Shown here: positions 46,506-56,627 of the stretch, piece by piece
Layout: each line of letters starts with the position of its first letter
How positions within the stretch are numbered: the stretch's first letter is position 1
Assembly (NCBI GenBank): GCA_001661515.1
Contig: LUVW01000032.1
Coordinates: 186,001 to 250,000, forward strand
DNA from: Capniomyces stellatus
Taxonomy: Eukaryota > Kickxellomycota > Harpellomycetes > Harpellales > Legeriomycetaceae
Length of the DNA: 64,000 nucleotides
Direction of reading: 5' to 3'
Translations under genes and position numbers: made by a program
The notes under the pieces: generated by a model
Databases searched by the model: none
What the model saw: only the letters and a program-made list of their open reading frames with translations
Told to the model about the DNA's origin: nothing

Positions 46506-47660
46506 TTTTCTTTCTTTTATATTATATTTTGTTTGTCTTTTACAACTTTTTTTTGATTATATTTAATTTATTTGTCTTTTACAACTTTTTTCATTTTATT
46601 GTGTCTTTAAAGACTTGTGTTTTTTTATTTTATTTATGTTTTTTTTTAAAAATTAGAAATTGGTAATGTCAGCCATATGGTTTATCTCAAACATCACTAC
46701 AGCATAGCTGTAAGCTCAACAAAGAACAGGAATATATGGCAGCTTTGGAAACCCAGTCAAAAGCAGAATTAGGCCCGAACACCAACAAAAACGCACCGAA
46801 ATCAAGATCAACCTGAAAAACATCACGAATGACGAAAATCAAATCAACCGATCTCAAAATGAGTAATCATAGCATCTGGATTCTGCGATTAGCCAAGTAA
46901 TCAAAGTTTATATGAAACGCTATGACATAAGCCTTACACCATACACAAACCTGACTTAGCAGGAAAAGTGCGTCGAGGAAAAATCAGCTAAATATTTTGT
47001 TCTTAAATAATTGGATTAAATAAAAATAAATAAGTCGCCGTGATTCCCCTTAATGCCTCAGTGTCATTAGGAAACTCTTCCAAAGTGTGCATGACACACC
47101 GAGGAATCGTAACTCAACGTTTGATAATGATTTATTAGTTAAAAACCCCATAATTTGTTATATACTATCTCTCTGCTCTGATAATTTATTTCAATAAGCT
47201 TATGGGTTATTTTACAAAAAAAATATTCCAATTTGCAAATCAAATGCTGAAAATTAAAAAAAACCAATAGTCACAAGTTATCATTTGCCATAACTTTTAT
47301 TTTTCAAACCGTGTGTCCAATAATATTGCGTTTTTAAATGCCAATAAAAAAAAACTGTTGGTGCTAATTTAGCGTTGGGTGTAAAGCCAAATTGAGGTAG
47401 TATAATAGAGAATTAAGTGAAATGGAAAAGTGTTTTTTTTAGGTCTAGTAGTTTGGCTGTATTAGCGGCAGTTGGGTTTATCGTCATTATCATGGGCTTG
47501 ACAATAAAGTTACTTCACAGCTTAAGCCGAGACTAAAAAGCAAAAAAGTATGCTATAGTCGTACCTTCACTTAATACATCAAAAAGAACTACAAAAAGCA
47601 GTGAATAAAAGCAACATTTGACTTGACCGGAGCTAGTTGGCTTTTAAGAAAGGGCCAAAC

Positions 47661-47712
47661 TAAAGAGTCAAACTAAAGAGCCAAACTAAATAGCTAAACT
47701 AAAGAGTCAAAC
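47661..47712. repeat. 13-bp tandem repeat
   Basis: About four copies of TAAAGAGTCAAAC with single-base differences. Confidence 0.75.
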
Positions 47713-48103
47713 AAGTTGGTTTAACAAACTTGATGTAATTCTAAATCCCATTAAAGCAAGATGATATCATAAACAATTTATTGGGTATAGATGCCAAAGG
47801 CATTTGTCCAATTATATGTCAGGCACTGACAAATTGGTTCGATATCCATTTAACATAACAAAAAAAAATGGTAAAAAGGTATGGTAAATAAGGATCAAGA
47901 GGTAAAAATTTTGTGATTAAAGGTTGTAAAAGCCCACAAAAGCCAAAATAAATAGTCGCAATAAAGTTTGAAAAACAAAAAAATGCAAATAAAGTGAAAG
48001 AAACACCAAGGCTACAAACAACAATTCAAAAAATCAAATTAAAAGCACAGAGGCGAATCCGAGCTGATTTAACATTCGGGGGTATAGTAGCGACCATTCC
48101 AAG

Positions 48104-48162
48104 ATCTGAAATCCGAAATCAGAAGTCCGAAATCAGATATCCGAAATCCGAAATCCGAAATC
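48104..48162. repeat. ATCCGAAA-type short tandem repeat
   Basis: Seven or so imperfect copies of ATCCGAAA/ATCAGA units upstream of the PPR-like gene. Confidence 0.75.
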
Positions 48163-48449
48163 AAAGGCTTTAAAATCTGAAAATCTTGGGGATAGTTTTA
48201 GATTCAATCTACTTTTGTCTGTTGATTTCAATTCGTAAACGCATACTTTTTTTGAAGAGTGTATTCAGCAACTTTTCAGCTAGATGGTAGAGTTGCTGGA
48301 AATACTGTAAAATCTGATACTGCAGCTTTGAAGTGACTGAGAAGACTAGGAACAATAGCTAGGAAAATAAAAGGGGGGACACAAGCGGATAAGCAAACAA
48401 AGAAATATCAGCTTGCTTCAAAATAATCAGGGGGGGGTAGGCCTATTCA

Positions 48450-50591
48450 ATGTTTTTAAAGGGATCTTGTAGGCAGATCAATGGATTGTTGAAGAGTAGC
48501 AGTAAAACGCCATGCTTGAACAAAGCTAATAGGGATAGTAGGGGTATATGTTCGGGTAATGCAACAGGGCTGATCAAGAACAAGAGTATGAGCAGGAAGG
48601 CATTAAAAACAAAAAGCGAAAGAGATGGGCTTTCTAGAACAACAAGTAGTTATATGTCTCATCTGAATGCAAAGGTTGAAAAGGTAAGAGTGGAGGGGGA
48701 TATTGCAACTGATCAAAGCTCCTTTTATGAGTATTACGACAGGGATCAAAGTAGTGACAGGGAGAAAGTCAGAGCTAGCAAAGCAGCAAACATTATTTGG
48801 GATGTAACCTCGAGAAAAAAAGTGGGAAGGCGTAAAGGGCACGAGTTTTTAAGCAGTAGTGTGGTAAATATTCCAGAGCTGTTGACTGGCGAAAATCAAA
48901 TTAATGGGGATATAGGCAGAGTAGACAGGGGTTCGAGGATTAGCTATCGCGTACCGATAACTATTCCCGATAAACCGAAACAATTTTTAGAAAGCGTGAC
49001 GTCTATAAGCGCCATCAGTGCGAGCATTAGGAGGGTTGAGATTGAACAAAGTTATTTCCTGAAAAGCTTTGTGACGGAATTAGAGAAAAAAAAGATATAT
49101 GGTGATCAAGACATCGATTTCCCAGCGTTAGATAAGACGTCCAACAAAGCTATGGGGGCCCGGGTTGTTAAGGGCTGTACAAAGACAGAGCAAAGTCATG
49201 TTTTGGCATTGGTCGACTATGTTGAGAAGGGTAACAGTAGCAAGCTATTTGATAGCGGTAGGAGAAACGATATTGGCGACGGTGGTAGAGCGATAATGGG
49301 CAGAAATAGAGAGGATAGTTGGTCGGTGGGCAGGCTTAGTGAAGCAGGGAAGGCAGAGTCAGCGATAGACGAAGGGCATGATATTGGGAGCATAGGAGTT
49401 TCAGCACAACTATTTGGAACAGGGCGAGACTACAGCATTTATGAGGTGAATTCAGCAAGGTCATGGCTGTTTGCACTTTTAGACTTGCACAAACCATTAA
49501 GGGGAAACAGCTTGTACAGAAATGTACACATTCTTATGCTGTACTTTGGCGAGTCAAAATTTTTTTCTATTCTTGGTGAGAAGTATTTCCATCTTCTTTT
49601 TGACGCGTTTTATAGGCGCAGTAGAACAAAGTCTTATGCCAGAGCGTATCTCAAGGATAGGTTTTTGGTGTGGATGTGTTTGTCTGGACTTGAGCGCAAT
49701 TGGAAGCTCTGGCACATTGAGAAACTGACGCTGTTTCGCCACTATGTCAAGTCCAAAAACATTAAAAAGTCGCTGGAATGTTTCTTTGAGCTGCAAACCC
49801 CCGACTTTGTAGACCAGTTTGTGATTGACGAGGGCTGGAAGAAAAAATCAATGACTCTGGAGAAATTTGAAAGACGCAAAGTATACTACCAAGCACGCAA
49901 TACTTCTCTGTGGCTTGGGATCACGTGTTCTTTGATCTCTGAACTCTGTAAAAATTCGTCCCAGGGTGCCATTATGAGGGTTTACATTGCACTTAAGGAA
50001 AAGTACCCTATGATTAACGAGCTGAGGCAAAAGTACCTCGAGCAAATCAAATACGAGATCGAAAAAGGCGAGTCCAGCCACACAAAAATTGAACCCAAAT
50101 ACTTTGGCCTTCGGTCTATTACCTTTAACTCCCTTTTGCTCTATGCAATTTCTGCAAAAAAACCTCATCTTGCAGCCGAGTTTTACTTTGACGCCATCAA
50201 AAACCTGGGCGCCGTTCCCGACAACGTCACCTTCCGCAACCTGCTCTACGGCACCGTTAACCCCAGCAGTTCGTTTAAACCCACCAACTTTATTTCGTTG
50301 ATGAACGACCCTGAATTCCTAAACATTATGGTCACCAATTGCCACGATAAAGAAACTCTGGATTCCACATTCAAGCTTATCGAGTCCATAGCCCCCGACC
50401 TCTCCAAAAATGACACCCATGCCACTCTAGCCATCTCGTTTATCAAAGCCGAGCTGTCCTATTTTGGCATTTACCCGCGAGACACCTTGATCGTTTTACT
50501 GGATCACTTTTTGCTAATGCGAGGCAATAACCCTTTAAACAGCATGTTTGGTCTGATATTCCACTCTGGTGAAAATAGTCATTGGGAGTGA
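48450..50591 (+). CDS. PPR-like, probably mitochondrial protein
   Basis: A single-exon frame of 713 residues. The N-terminal 60 residues are rich in Lys/Arg/Ser with no acidic cluster, consistent with a mitochondrial targeting sequence. After a low-complexity, charged first third, the rest is predicted mainly helical. A pentatricopeptide-like unit is visible near residues 550-597: TFNSLLLYAISAKKPHLAAEFYFDAIKNLGAVPDNVTFRNLLYG. Such proteins usually bind organellar RNA for processing, stability or translation. Only one repeat is convincing by eye, so the RNA-binding role is inference and a specific orthologue cannot be named. Codon use changes along the gene: the 3' third is C-richer than the 5' part. 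Confidence 0.6.
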   Translation: MFLKGSCRQINGLLKSSSKTPCLNKANRDSRGICSGNATGLIKNKSMSRKALKTKSERDGLSRTTSSYMSHLNAKVEKVRVEGDIATDQSSFYEYYDRDQSSDREKVRASKAANIIWDVTSRKKVGRRKGHEFLSSSVVNIPELLTGENQINGDIGRVDRGSRISYRVPITIPDKPKQFLESVTSISAISASIRRVEIEQSYFLKSFVTELEKKKIYGDQDIDFPALDKTSNKAMGARVVKGCTKTEQSHVLALVDYVEKGNSSKLFDSGRRNDIGDGGRAIMGRNREDSWSVGRLSEAGKAESAIDEGHDIGSIGVSAQLFGTGRDYSIYEVNSARSWLFALLDLHKPLRGNSLYRNVHILMLYFGESKFFSILGEKYFHLLFDAFYRRSRTKSYARAYLKDRFLVWMCLSGLERNWKLWHIEKLTLFRHYVKSKNIKKSLECFFELQTPDFVDQFVIDEGWKKKSMTLEKFERRKVYYQARNTSLWLGITCSLISELCKNSSQGAIMRVYIALKEKYPMINELRQKYLEQIKYEIEKGESSHTKIEPKYFGLRSITFNSLLLYAISAKKPHLAAEFYFDAIKNLGAVPDNVTFRNLLYGTVNPSSSFKPTNFISLMNDPEFLNIMVTNCHDKETLDSTFKLIESIAPDLSKNDTHATLAISFIKAELSYFGIYPRDTLIVLLDHFLLMRGNNPLNSMFGLIFHSGENSHWE

Positions 50592-51347
50592 GAGAAGGAG
50601 AAGCGAAGCGAGAAGTTTCAACATCATATCCCCCAGCTACTAATGCGCTAGATCAATTGGCAGAATTGGACTTTTATAATTCCTCTTTTATAATTCCTCT
50701 TTTATAATCCACTTTTACCCTCTCTTTTATCCTCTCTTTTATCCTCTCTTTTAGACGTCTATTCTTTTCAACTACTCTTTGTGGTTTATAATGTAAAATA
50801 TTGTCAAGTATATCACTCTAGAAAGAAATGGCATTCTTGGTAAATAGCCAATCTCAATCAATATTTATCAACCAAATAAAAACTCCTTATTCACGTTAAC
50901 AGCGATTTTTGTCTTGGCCTGTTTTAGACCTGTTTAGAACTTTCTTTGCTGGCTGAAAAATAAAAAGACTTTCTGAAACAATCAAAGCTTTTAACTCATT
51001 TTTTAACGCGTTTAAAATTGTCGTTTCTTTCTTTGCTTTATTTTTTTTTTCAGTCTAATTTAATGCTTTTTAAATAACTTCTGGTCTTTGATTTGCTGAT
51101 TATTGGTAAACAAGCTTTATTAAATGACTTTGCCCTTTAGGCTTTATTTTACCTTGAAGCTTGTGTCTCTTTTGATGGTCAATCAAATTAAACTAGTCTA
51201 AAAACCACCTTAGTCAACCACTCCTTTAAATCACTCAATAACACATTTTTTTTACTAAAAGCTTTATCCGTTTCTTTTAAACACAGACTACCATCTAACC
51301 GCGTTTAAACAATATTTAGGCTTTGAAATAAAGAAATCTAAACCAAA
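50592..51347. other. intergenic region with pyrimidine repeats
   Basis: Tandem CTCTTTTATAATTC and CCTCTCTTTTAT units at 50674-50757 lie in the 3' flank of the PPR-like gene. The remainder is the T-rich promoter side of TAF10. Confidence 0.6.
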
Positions 51348-53678
51348 ATGGATAATCCAAGCGAATTAATTAGCGATCCAAATCTCAATCAAGCGATTGA
51401 GCCAAACTCAGAACACGATTCTGTAGCAAAACAGCCTACAAACAAAACAGATGAAAATCATACGAACAGCCGGTCTGGAGCAGATACCACACTGTCTCAA
51501 AATCAAAATCATGAACTTTTGATTACGGCCGATCAAACAGATAACCTAGAGAAAAAACTGGATGTAGGTGGCGATACTATTCGCGATGAATCATATAGGG
51601 TTGATGCCAATGTTTACACTAACGAGAGAGATGGCGTCAGCGGCAAAGACGCATATATTATGGATAATACAACAGCCGCTGTTGAGAAAGATTCACCAAC
51701 TTCTGTTTCTGAAACTAGTGAAGATGAAGTAGAATCGATTCCAGCTAATGAAAACGATAGCAACAGCGAGAATGAGGCGAGGAGCCAGGGTGAGTCTGGT
51801 ATAGATTATCACGCATCCAATTCAAACACCCCGACACACAAAGAAGACGCCGAGCTAAATATTGAAGGCAAGCAGATTGTTGGAGAAAATGATAGTGCTG
51901 GTAGCGAGTCTGTTTGTGAGCAAACAATGATTACCAAACTGCTTGGGGATTTAGAGAGCGAGAAAGACAGCGCAACACAAAATATAACCGCGACTTCAGA
52001 GAGTATTTCGGCTTCTGGGGATAAGAAGCTAGCCGATAATGGCCACAGTCAATCGGACGAAACCCCAGTAACAGCAACAGCAACAGGAGCAGAAACGCTA
52101 GAAAGGGATCCTCAAGTATCAACTAGCGGTGAACAAGCCAGCAGCTCGCCATCCAAAACAACCGAGGCTGCACAGGACCCAGGACCAGAGCCTAAAGATG
52201 TGGATATGGAGGACACATATGTTGACCGAAACGCAAAAACAAAAGAAAAGTGTTTGTATTTTGGTGAGGGTAGGATATCTGATAGTGCAGATAATGCATT
52301 CAGCTATGAAAAAACAAGTGAAAGCAGCAATCAAGCCATCGACCAAAAGAATACAGAGTTGGTCGGAACAGACAAGGACGAATATGATGTTTCACGCACA
52401 ATTGGCGGTCAGAAGGTACAAGAGGTACAAGAAATGGGGGGAGTACAAGAAGTACAAGAAGTACAAGAAGTACAAGAAGTAAAAGAGGTAAAAGAGGTAA
52501 AAGAGGTAAAAGAGGTAAAAGAGGTACTAGAGATACAAGAAGTAAAAGAGGTACAGGAAGTACAAATAGTGCAAGAGGTACAAGTAGTGCAGGAGGTACA
52601 AGTAGTGCAGGAGGTAAAAGTAGTGCAGGAGGTAAAAGAAAAACTGGAAGTGGAAGGAATGGAAGGAGTAAAAGATAAACAAGAGGTACAAGAGGTACGG
52701 GAAAAACTGGAAGGAGTGATAGAGGGTGTGGGTGAGGTAGCAGATAAATGTAATGCTGTTTTGTCTATTACGCCTTCGAGCCTTCAGACAACTTTGGCCA
52801 CACAAATGCCAGACTCCTTTAGCGCTGGCTCTGAAGATTTTGTAGCACAAGTACCTAAGCCTACACAAGACGCAGTTGAACAAAGCAGTAGTTCAGAGCC
52901 ATCGAGCTCAAAGAAGAGAAACTTGCCGGTTGAAGACGAAGAATCTACTCTGAGGGAAAAGACTTTGGCAGAGTTTCTTGTCAATATGGATCAATATTCT
53001 CCAATAGTAAGAATACACGCTATATTTAGCTTTCGAAATAATCAACCATTGGTTCAAGTGTTTTTTTTTCTTCTTTTTTCCTGTTGAATTTCGATTAGTT
53101 GACAGTGCTGTTTTTGTCTTATTTGATCAATAGATTCCTGAGGCTTTAACTGATTACTATTTGGGCTGTTCAGGGTTTGAATGTGACGATGTCAGAGTAA
53201 AGCGACTTTTGGCTTTGGTTACCCAAAAGTTTATCTCTGACATTGCAACCGACGCATTTCAGTACAACAGAATCCGCCAACAAGCAAGCAAGGACAGAAA
53301 AATCGGCGGTCGCGTAAGTCTGGACTTTGCAAATCTATTCTACTATTTCTCTTGGCTATTTTTGGTCTTGCCTTTCCATAACGCGTATTGATGACCTGCA
53401 TTTGATTGTATATTTTCAATGAATGGTGTTTTGTCCTTTTTGTCTATTGTTTTTTTTTCTTTTTCAAATCACTGTTCTCTTGATCAACAACAGCCAATTT
53501 GTAGCTGTATTATTAACATATGATGCTGTTTTTCTTTACAAACACTGACTGTTTTTTTATTATTATTGCATTTATCTGATTTGCTTAGGAACGGCGAACG
53601 GTTTTGACACTGGAGGATTTAACTAGCGCGCTGGCAGACTATGGCTTAAACATAAAGAAGCCAGACTTTTACCAATAG
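51348..53678 (+). CDS. TAF10: TFIID/SAGA subunit TAF10 with long N-terminal extension
   Basis: Three exons, 51348-53006, 53134-53313 and 53589-53678, total 1929 nt and 642 residues. The C-terminal ~105 residues are a clear TAF10 histone fold: [60 protein letters not shown], then [23 protein letters not shown]10 is shared by TFIID and SAGA and pairs with TAF3, TAF8 or SPT7-type partners. The other ~540 residues are acidic, Ser/Thr/Asn/Glu-rich and contain a tract of Val-x-Glu tripeptides (about 52415-52715). TAF10 of yeast and human is only about 210 residues, so this extension is unusual. The two introns fall inside the histone fold and are GT-AG in phase 0. The extension runs in the same frame up to the first donor, so it is part of exon 1 as read. 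Confidence 0.9.
52415..52715 (+). repeat. 9-bp GTACAAGAG-type minisatellite in TAF10
   Basis: Roughly 25-30 imperfect copies of a 9-bp unit (GTACAAGAA/GTAAAAGAG) encode Val-Gln-Glu or Val-Lys-Glu tripeptides. The array sits in frame in the N-terminal extension. Confidence 0.85.
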
Positions 53679-54150
53679 CAAACTTTGTATTTAGCTTTGG
53701 CTTTTACTAACAGTATAAAGCCGAGTTTTTATTTTTTTTTATTTTTTTACTTTTTCAAAATCATTATCAAACTTCAAACTACTTTTTCTTTGCCTTATAC
53801 TTTTGTTTCGCCTCTTGGTTTATATACATATACATTGCTTGTTTTAATAACACAATATTCCAACGAGTCGACTTCACCTTATTCTTTTTTATTTTTCCCC
53901 TAGTCAACTGACTCGTATACTATTAACTCGGCTGTGCAGCTGTATATTTTCACTTTAAATCTGTGCTTATTTACAACGATCACCTTTGTCGAGTGTGTAG
54001 GCATTTGAAGGTTGAACTTTGTAGCTATTTTTCTTTTTTTTTAAAAAAAAGCAATGTTTTATTATGAATGAATAGATGAGAAATAAAGTTAGTAATTTCA
54101 ACAAAAAAAAATGAGAATAGCGCTTAGGATTCGTGCTGGAAATGAATAAA
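53679..54150. other. short intergenic region between convergent genes
   Basis: 3' flanks of TAF10 and the dioxygenase gene; T-rich, no coding signal. Confidence 0.5.
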
Positions 54151-54877
54151 CTAGTTGAAATCGTGTTTTGCCGAGTTCAAAGTTCCACAGCTCTTGCAGG
54201 TAAGAATAGATTCGTCGTTGGCAACCTTGTTGATGATTCTCTTGAGATCTTCATCAATGCTTCCACAAAGGAAATCTTCCTTGTATGTGATCTCTTTGCA
54301 GTTCTTGCAATACCACCGCAGTTGGTCTACATCTGTTGGTTTTCTTCTGCGTTCTACAACCAGTCCAAGTGAGTCTTTGTGGCGGACTGGGTTGTGTGGT
54401 GTGTTTCCTGGAACTATAGCCATCTTGCCCTCATCAAGAATCAACTTTTTGAATTCATTTGTGGCCGGTTCAACAACGTTTACCTCCAATGTACCTTTAA
54501 TCTGATAGAAAAATTCCTATTAACCAATTTACATGTCACACATGCACACAAGTCATTAGTAAACCGTCAGCGTTGCTTAAAAAAGCTAAAAAACAACTGT
54601 AAAGTACTTGTAACAACACCAATGAATAAATAAACCATGGTTTTGGCTCTGGCTTTTACTCTGGCTCTGACTCCTTTTTAATTTGGGAATTTGAGTTAAC
54701 GATGGCAATACTTACATCAGTGTGGTTAACATGGTAATCGGTTCTTGAATTTGGTCCTCCAACCGCCATAATGATATAGTCGTCAGTAACAAAAAGGGCC
54801 TTATTGCTAACTGGTGGAGTAAGCAGATGCTCGTTTTCCTCTACCCATTTCTTGAAGTCAAGTGTTAATACGGACAT
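54151..54877 (-). CDS. BNA1: 3-hydroxyanthranilate 3,4-dioxygenase
   Basis: Two exons, 54877-54716 and 54516-54151 (GT-AG, phase 0), give 175 residues, the usual length. The motif [20 protein letters not shown] holds Fe ligands His49 and Glu55. GNTPHNPVRHKDSLGLVVE supplies the third His, near residue 93. The C-terminal half has two CxxC pairs (YCKNC, TCKSC) that form the rubredoxin-like metal site of the bacterial/fungal type. The enzyme opens 3-hydroxyanthranilate to the quinolinate precursor in de novo NAD synthesis from tryptophan. The intron lies exactly before the conserved Glu55. It faces TAF10 tail-to-tail. Confidence 0.95.
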
Positions 54878-56078
54878 TATTCGCTTATTTATGCTGCTTA
54901 CTGGTGATAATAGTGTTTTGCTCTTTTGTCTATTCTTTAGAGTACAAAGAAAACAGTATTTATAGTCAACAATTAAATCTTAAAAAGGCGACTAGCTTAT
55001 TTTGCTATTTTACAAACTTTAGATCTCTTTGAAAATTACACTTTCAAAATAAAGCGGCACATTACCCTTTTTATACAGATTCTGTTTAATTTGGCTTTTT
55101 TTTTTTATTGAAATTTATTAATTTGAACGTTAATAAATGTGAAAAGCTATGTATGATTTTATTTTTATTTTTATTTTTTATTACTCGATTCGCCTTTTCC
55201 GTCAATTTATTTACGATTTTGTTTTATACTTTGTCCTCCCCCCCCAAATAATTTGTAAACCCTATTCACTTTCCCTTTTTCCCTTTTTCCCTTTTTTTTT
55301 GCTTTATAATCTATAGGATACTTGGTACTGAAAGTAAAACAAGATTTATTTAACGGGACTCCCGCTTAAACTTGAACATTTAATCTTGAAATACAACTAT
55401 AGTGTTAGACTTTATTTCAGAACAGGCCACTTTACCCCCCCCCTCCCCCTTTCACATATGCTTTTAAAAATCACCAACGTTAAAAAAAATCATGAAGGAT
55501 AAAAATCATCCGATGTTTTTTTTCTTCCTTTAGAGTAATTAAATTATTGATCAATCCAACCGACTTCCTCCAACTGGCCCTGTTATTCTTTTTCCATCAC
55601 TTTGTTTCATAAATACTCCCCATTAATGATAAAATAAAAACACCAATGAAAAAAAGGTGAGAAAGTAAGGCGCAATTTATGGCTTTTTTATTGTGTCATG
55701 TTTGTTCATCAAGTGAACAAAGCTTTAATTGATGAGAGTAACCATTGGTTTAGGTTCAAATACTGAACCAATTAGCTGTGACAGATTTAATAACAGATAA
55801 GTGTATTAGTAATACTCAACTCCGGTATAAAGTCGTGGGGCTTTCAGATAAACTGAAAAAAGATCCGCTTACTCGACGCAGCTTTCAATTAAAAGGCATT
55901 TATCGAATTTTTCTGAGCTTTGACCAAATTCACGATCCCCATGTATTTTATTTTTATTTTATTTTTATTTATGTGGTTTATTGGCAATACTATACAACAC
56001 AACAAAACATACAATATCAAACAATGCCATAAAAATACTATAAAACACTGTGCTGTTTTGATATGTTAAATGACTCTA

Positions 56079-56277
56079 CTAGCCAACACCCCTTCGATCA
56101 ATTAGATCGTCCGTACCCGATGGGCATTGGTTCAGGGAGATTGATGCTACTTTAAGCCTAGACAAGATCAAGTAACGGGGTTTTTGGATGGCCTCCAAAA
56201 ACGACGCTGTTGCCAGCATCGTCTTGGCGTCAATCAGGGTGTTAAATGAGCAAAAGATCAACACTGTATTGTAATAG
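56079..56277 (-). other. exon-like island, unassigned
   Basis: A patch less AT-rich than its surroundings. The minus strand is open from an acceptor-like TTTAG (at 56278) to a stop at 56079 and encodes about 65 residues, including IDAKTMLATASFLEAI. No upstream exon or family is recognised. A plus-strand frame through the same DNA is also open, so the strand is uncertain. It may be a terminal exon, a decayed gene or a fragment of a repeat. Confidence 0.25.
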
Positions 56278-56399
56278 CTAAATCAAAAAAAAGCGAATGA
56301 AAAGGTGATAGTGGTAAATATACTTTGTATTTGTTGGTTACAAATTGATAAAATTATATTAAACGATCTGGTAAAAGCGAATAAACTAAAGAAGGAATG

Positions 56400-56510
56400 A
56401 AGATAAAAAAGGTGAAAATAAAAAAGGTGAAAATAAAAAAGGTGAAGAAAAAAAGGAGGAAATAAAAAAGGTGAAGAAAAAAAGGAGGAAAGAGGGAAGA
56501 AGGGAGAGAA
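56400..56510. repeat. purine-rich 15-bp tandem repeat
   Basis: Imperfect copies of AAAAAAGGTGAAAAT/GAAG units in the 3' flank of the PFK2/FBPase2 gene. Confidence 0.7.
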
Positions 56511-56627
56511 GAAAGAAAGGAGAACTGGGAGGAAATTAGGCAAAGTTAAATAAAAAAAACAAAAGAAACAATGTGCTAATTTTTGTAGTGAAATGTGGGA
56601 TGGAGAATTGAAAATATAGATTTTGCT

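Larger units (their letters stand above)
46506..48449. other. AT-rich intergenic region with two short tandem repeats
   Basis: Between two plus-strand genes. Two small repeat arrays (listed separately) are the only structures; otherwise no coding signal. Confidence 0.45.
54878..56627. other. intergenic region with C-runs and one GC-richer island
   Basis: AT-rich except for C-tracts near 55240 and 55430-55450, a purine tandem repeat at 56400-56510, and the coding-like island at 56079-56277 (separate entry). Confidence 0.4.

Noticed and set aside
47822..47850. tRNA T-arm-like GGTTCGATATCC
   Set aside because: The flanking bases do not form a T-stem and no acceptor or anticodon arms are found nearby.
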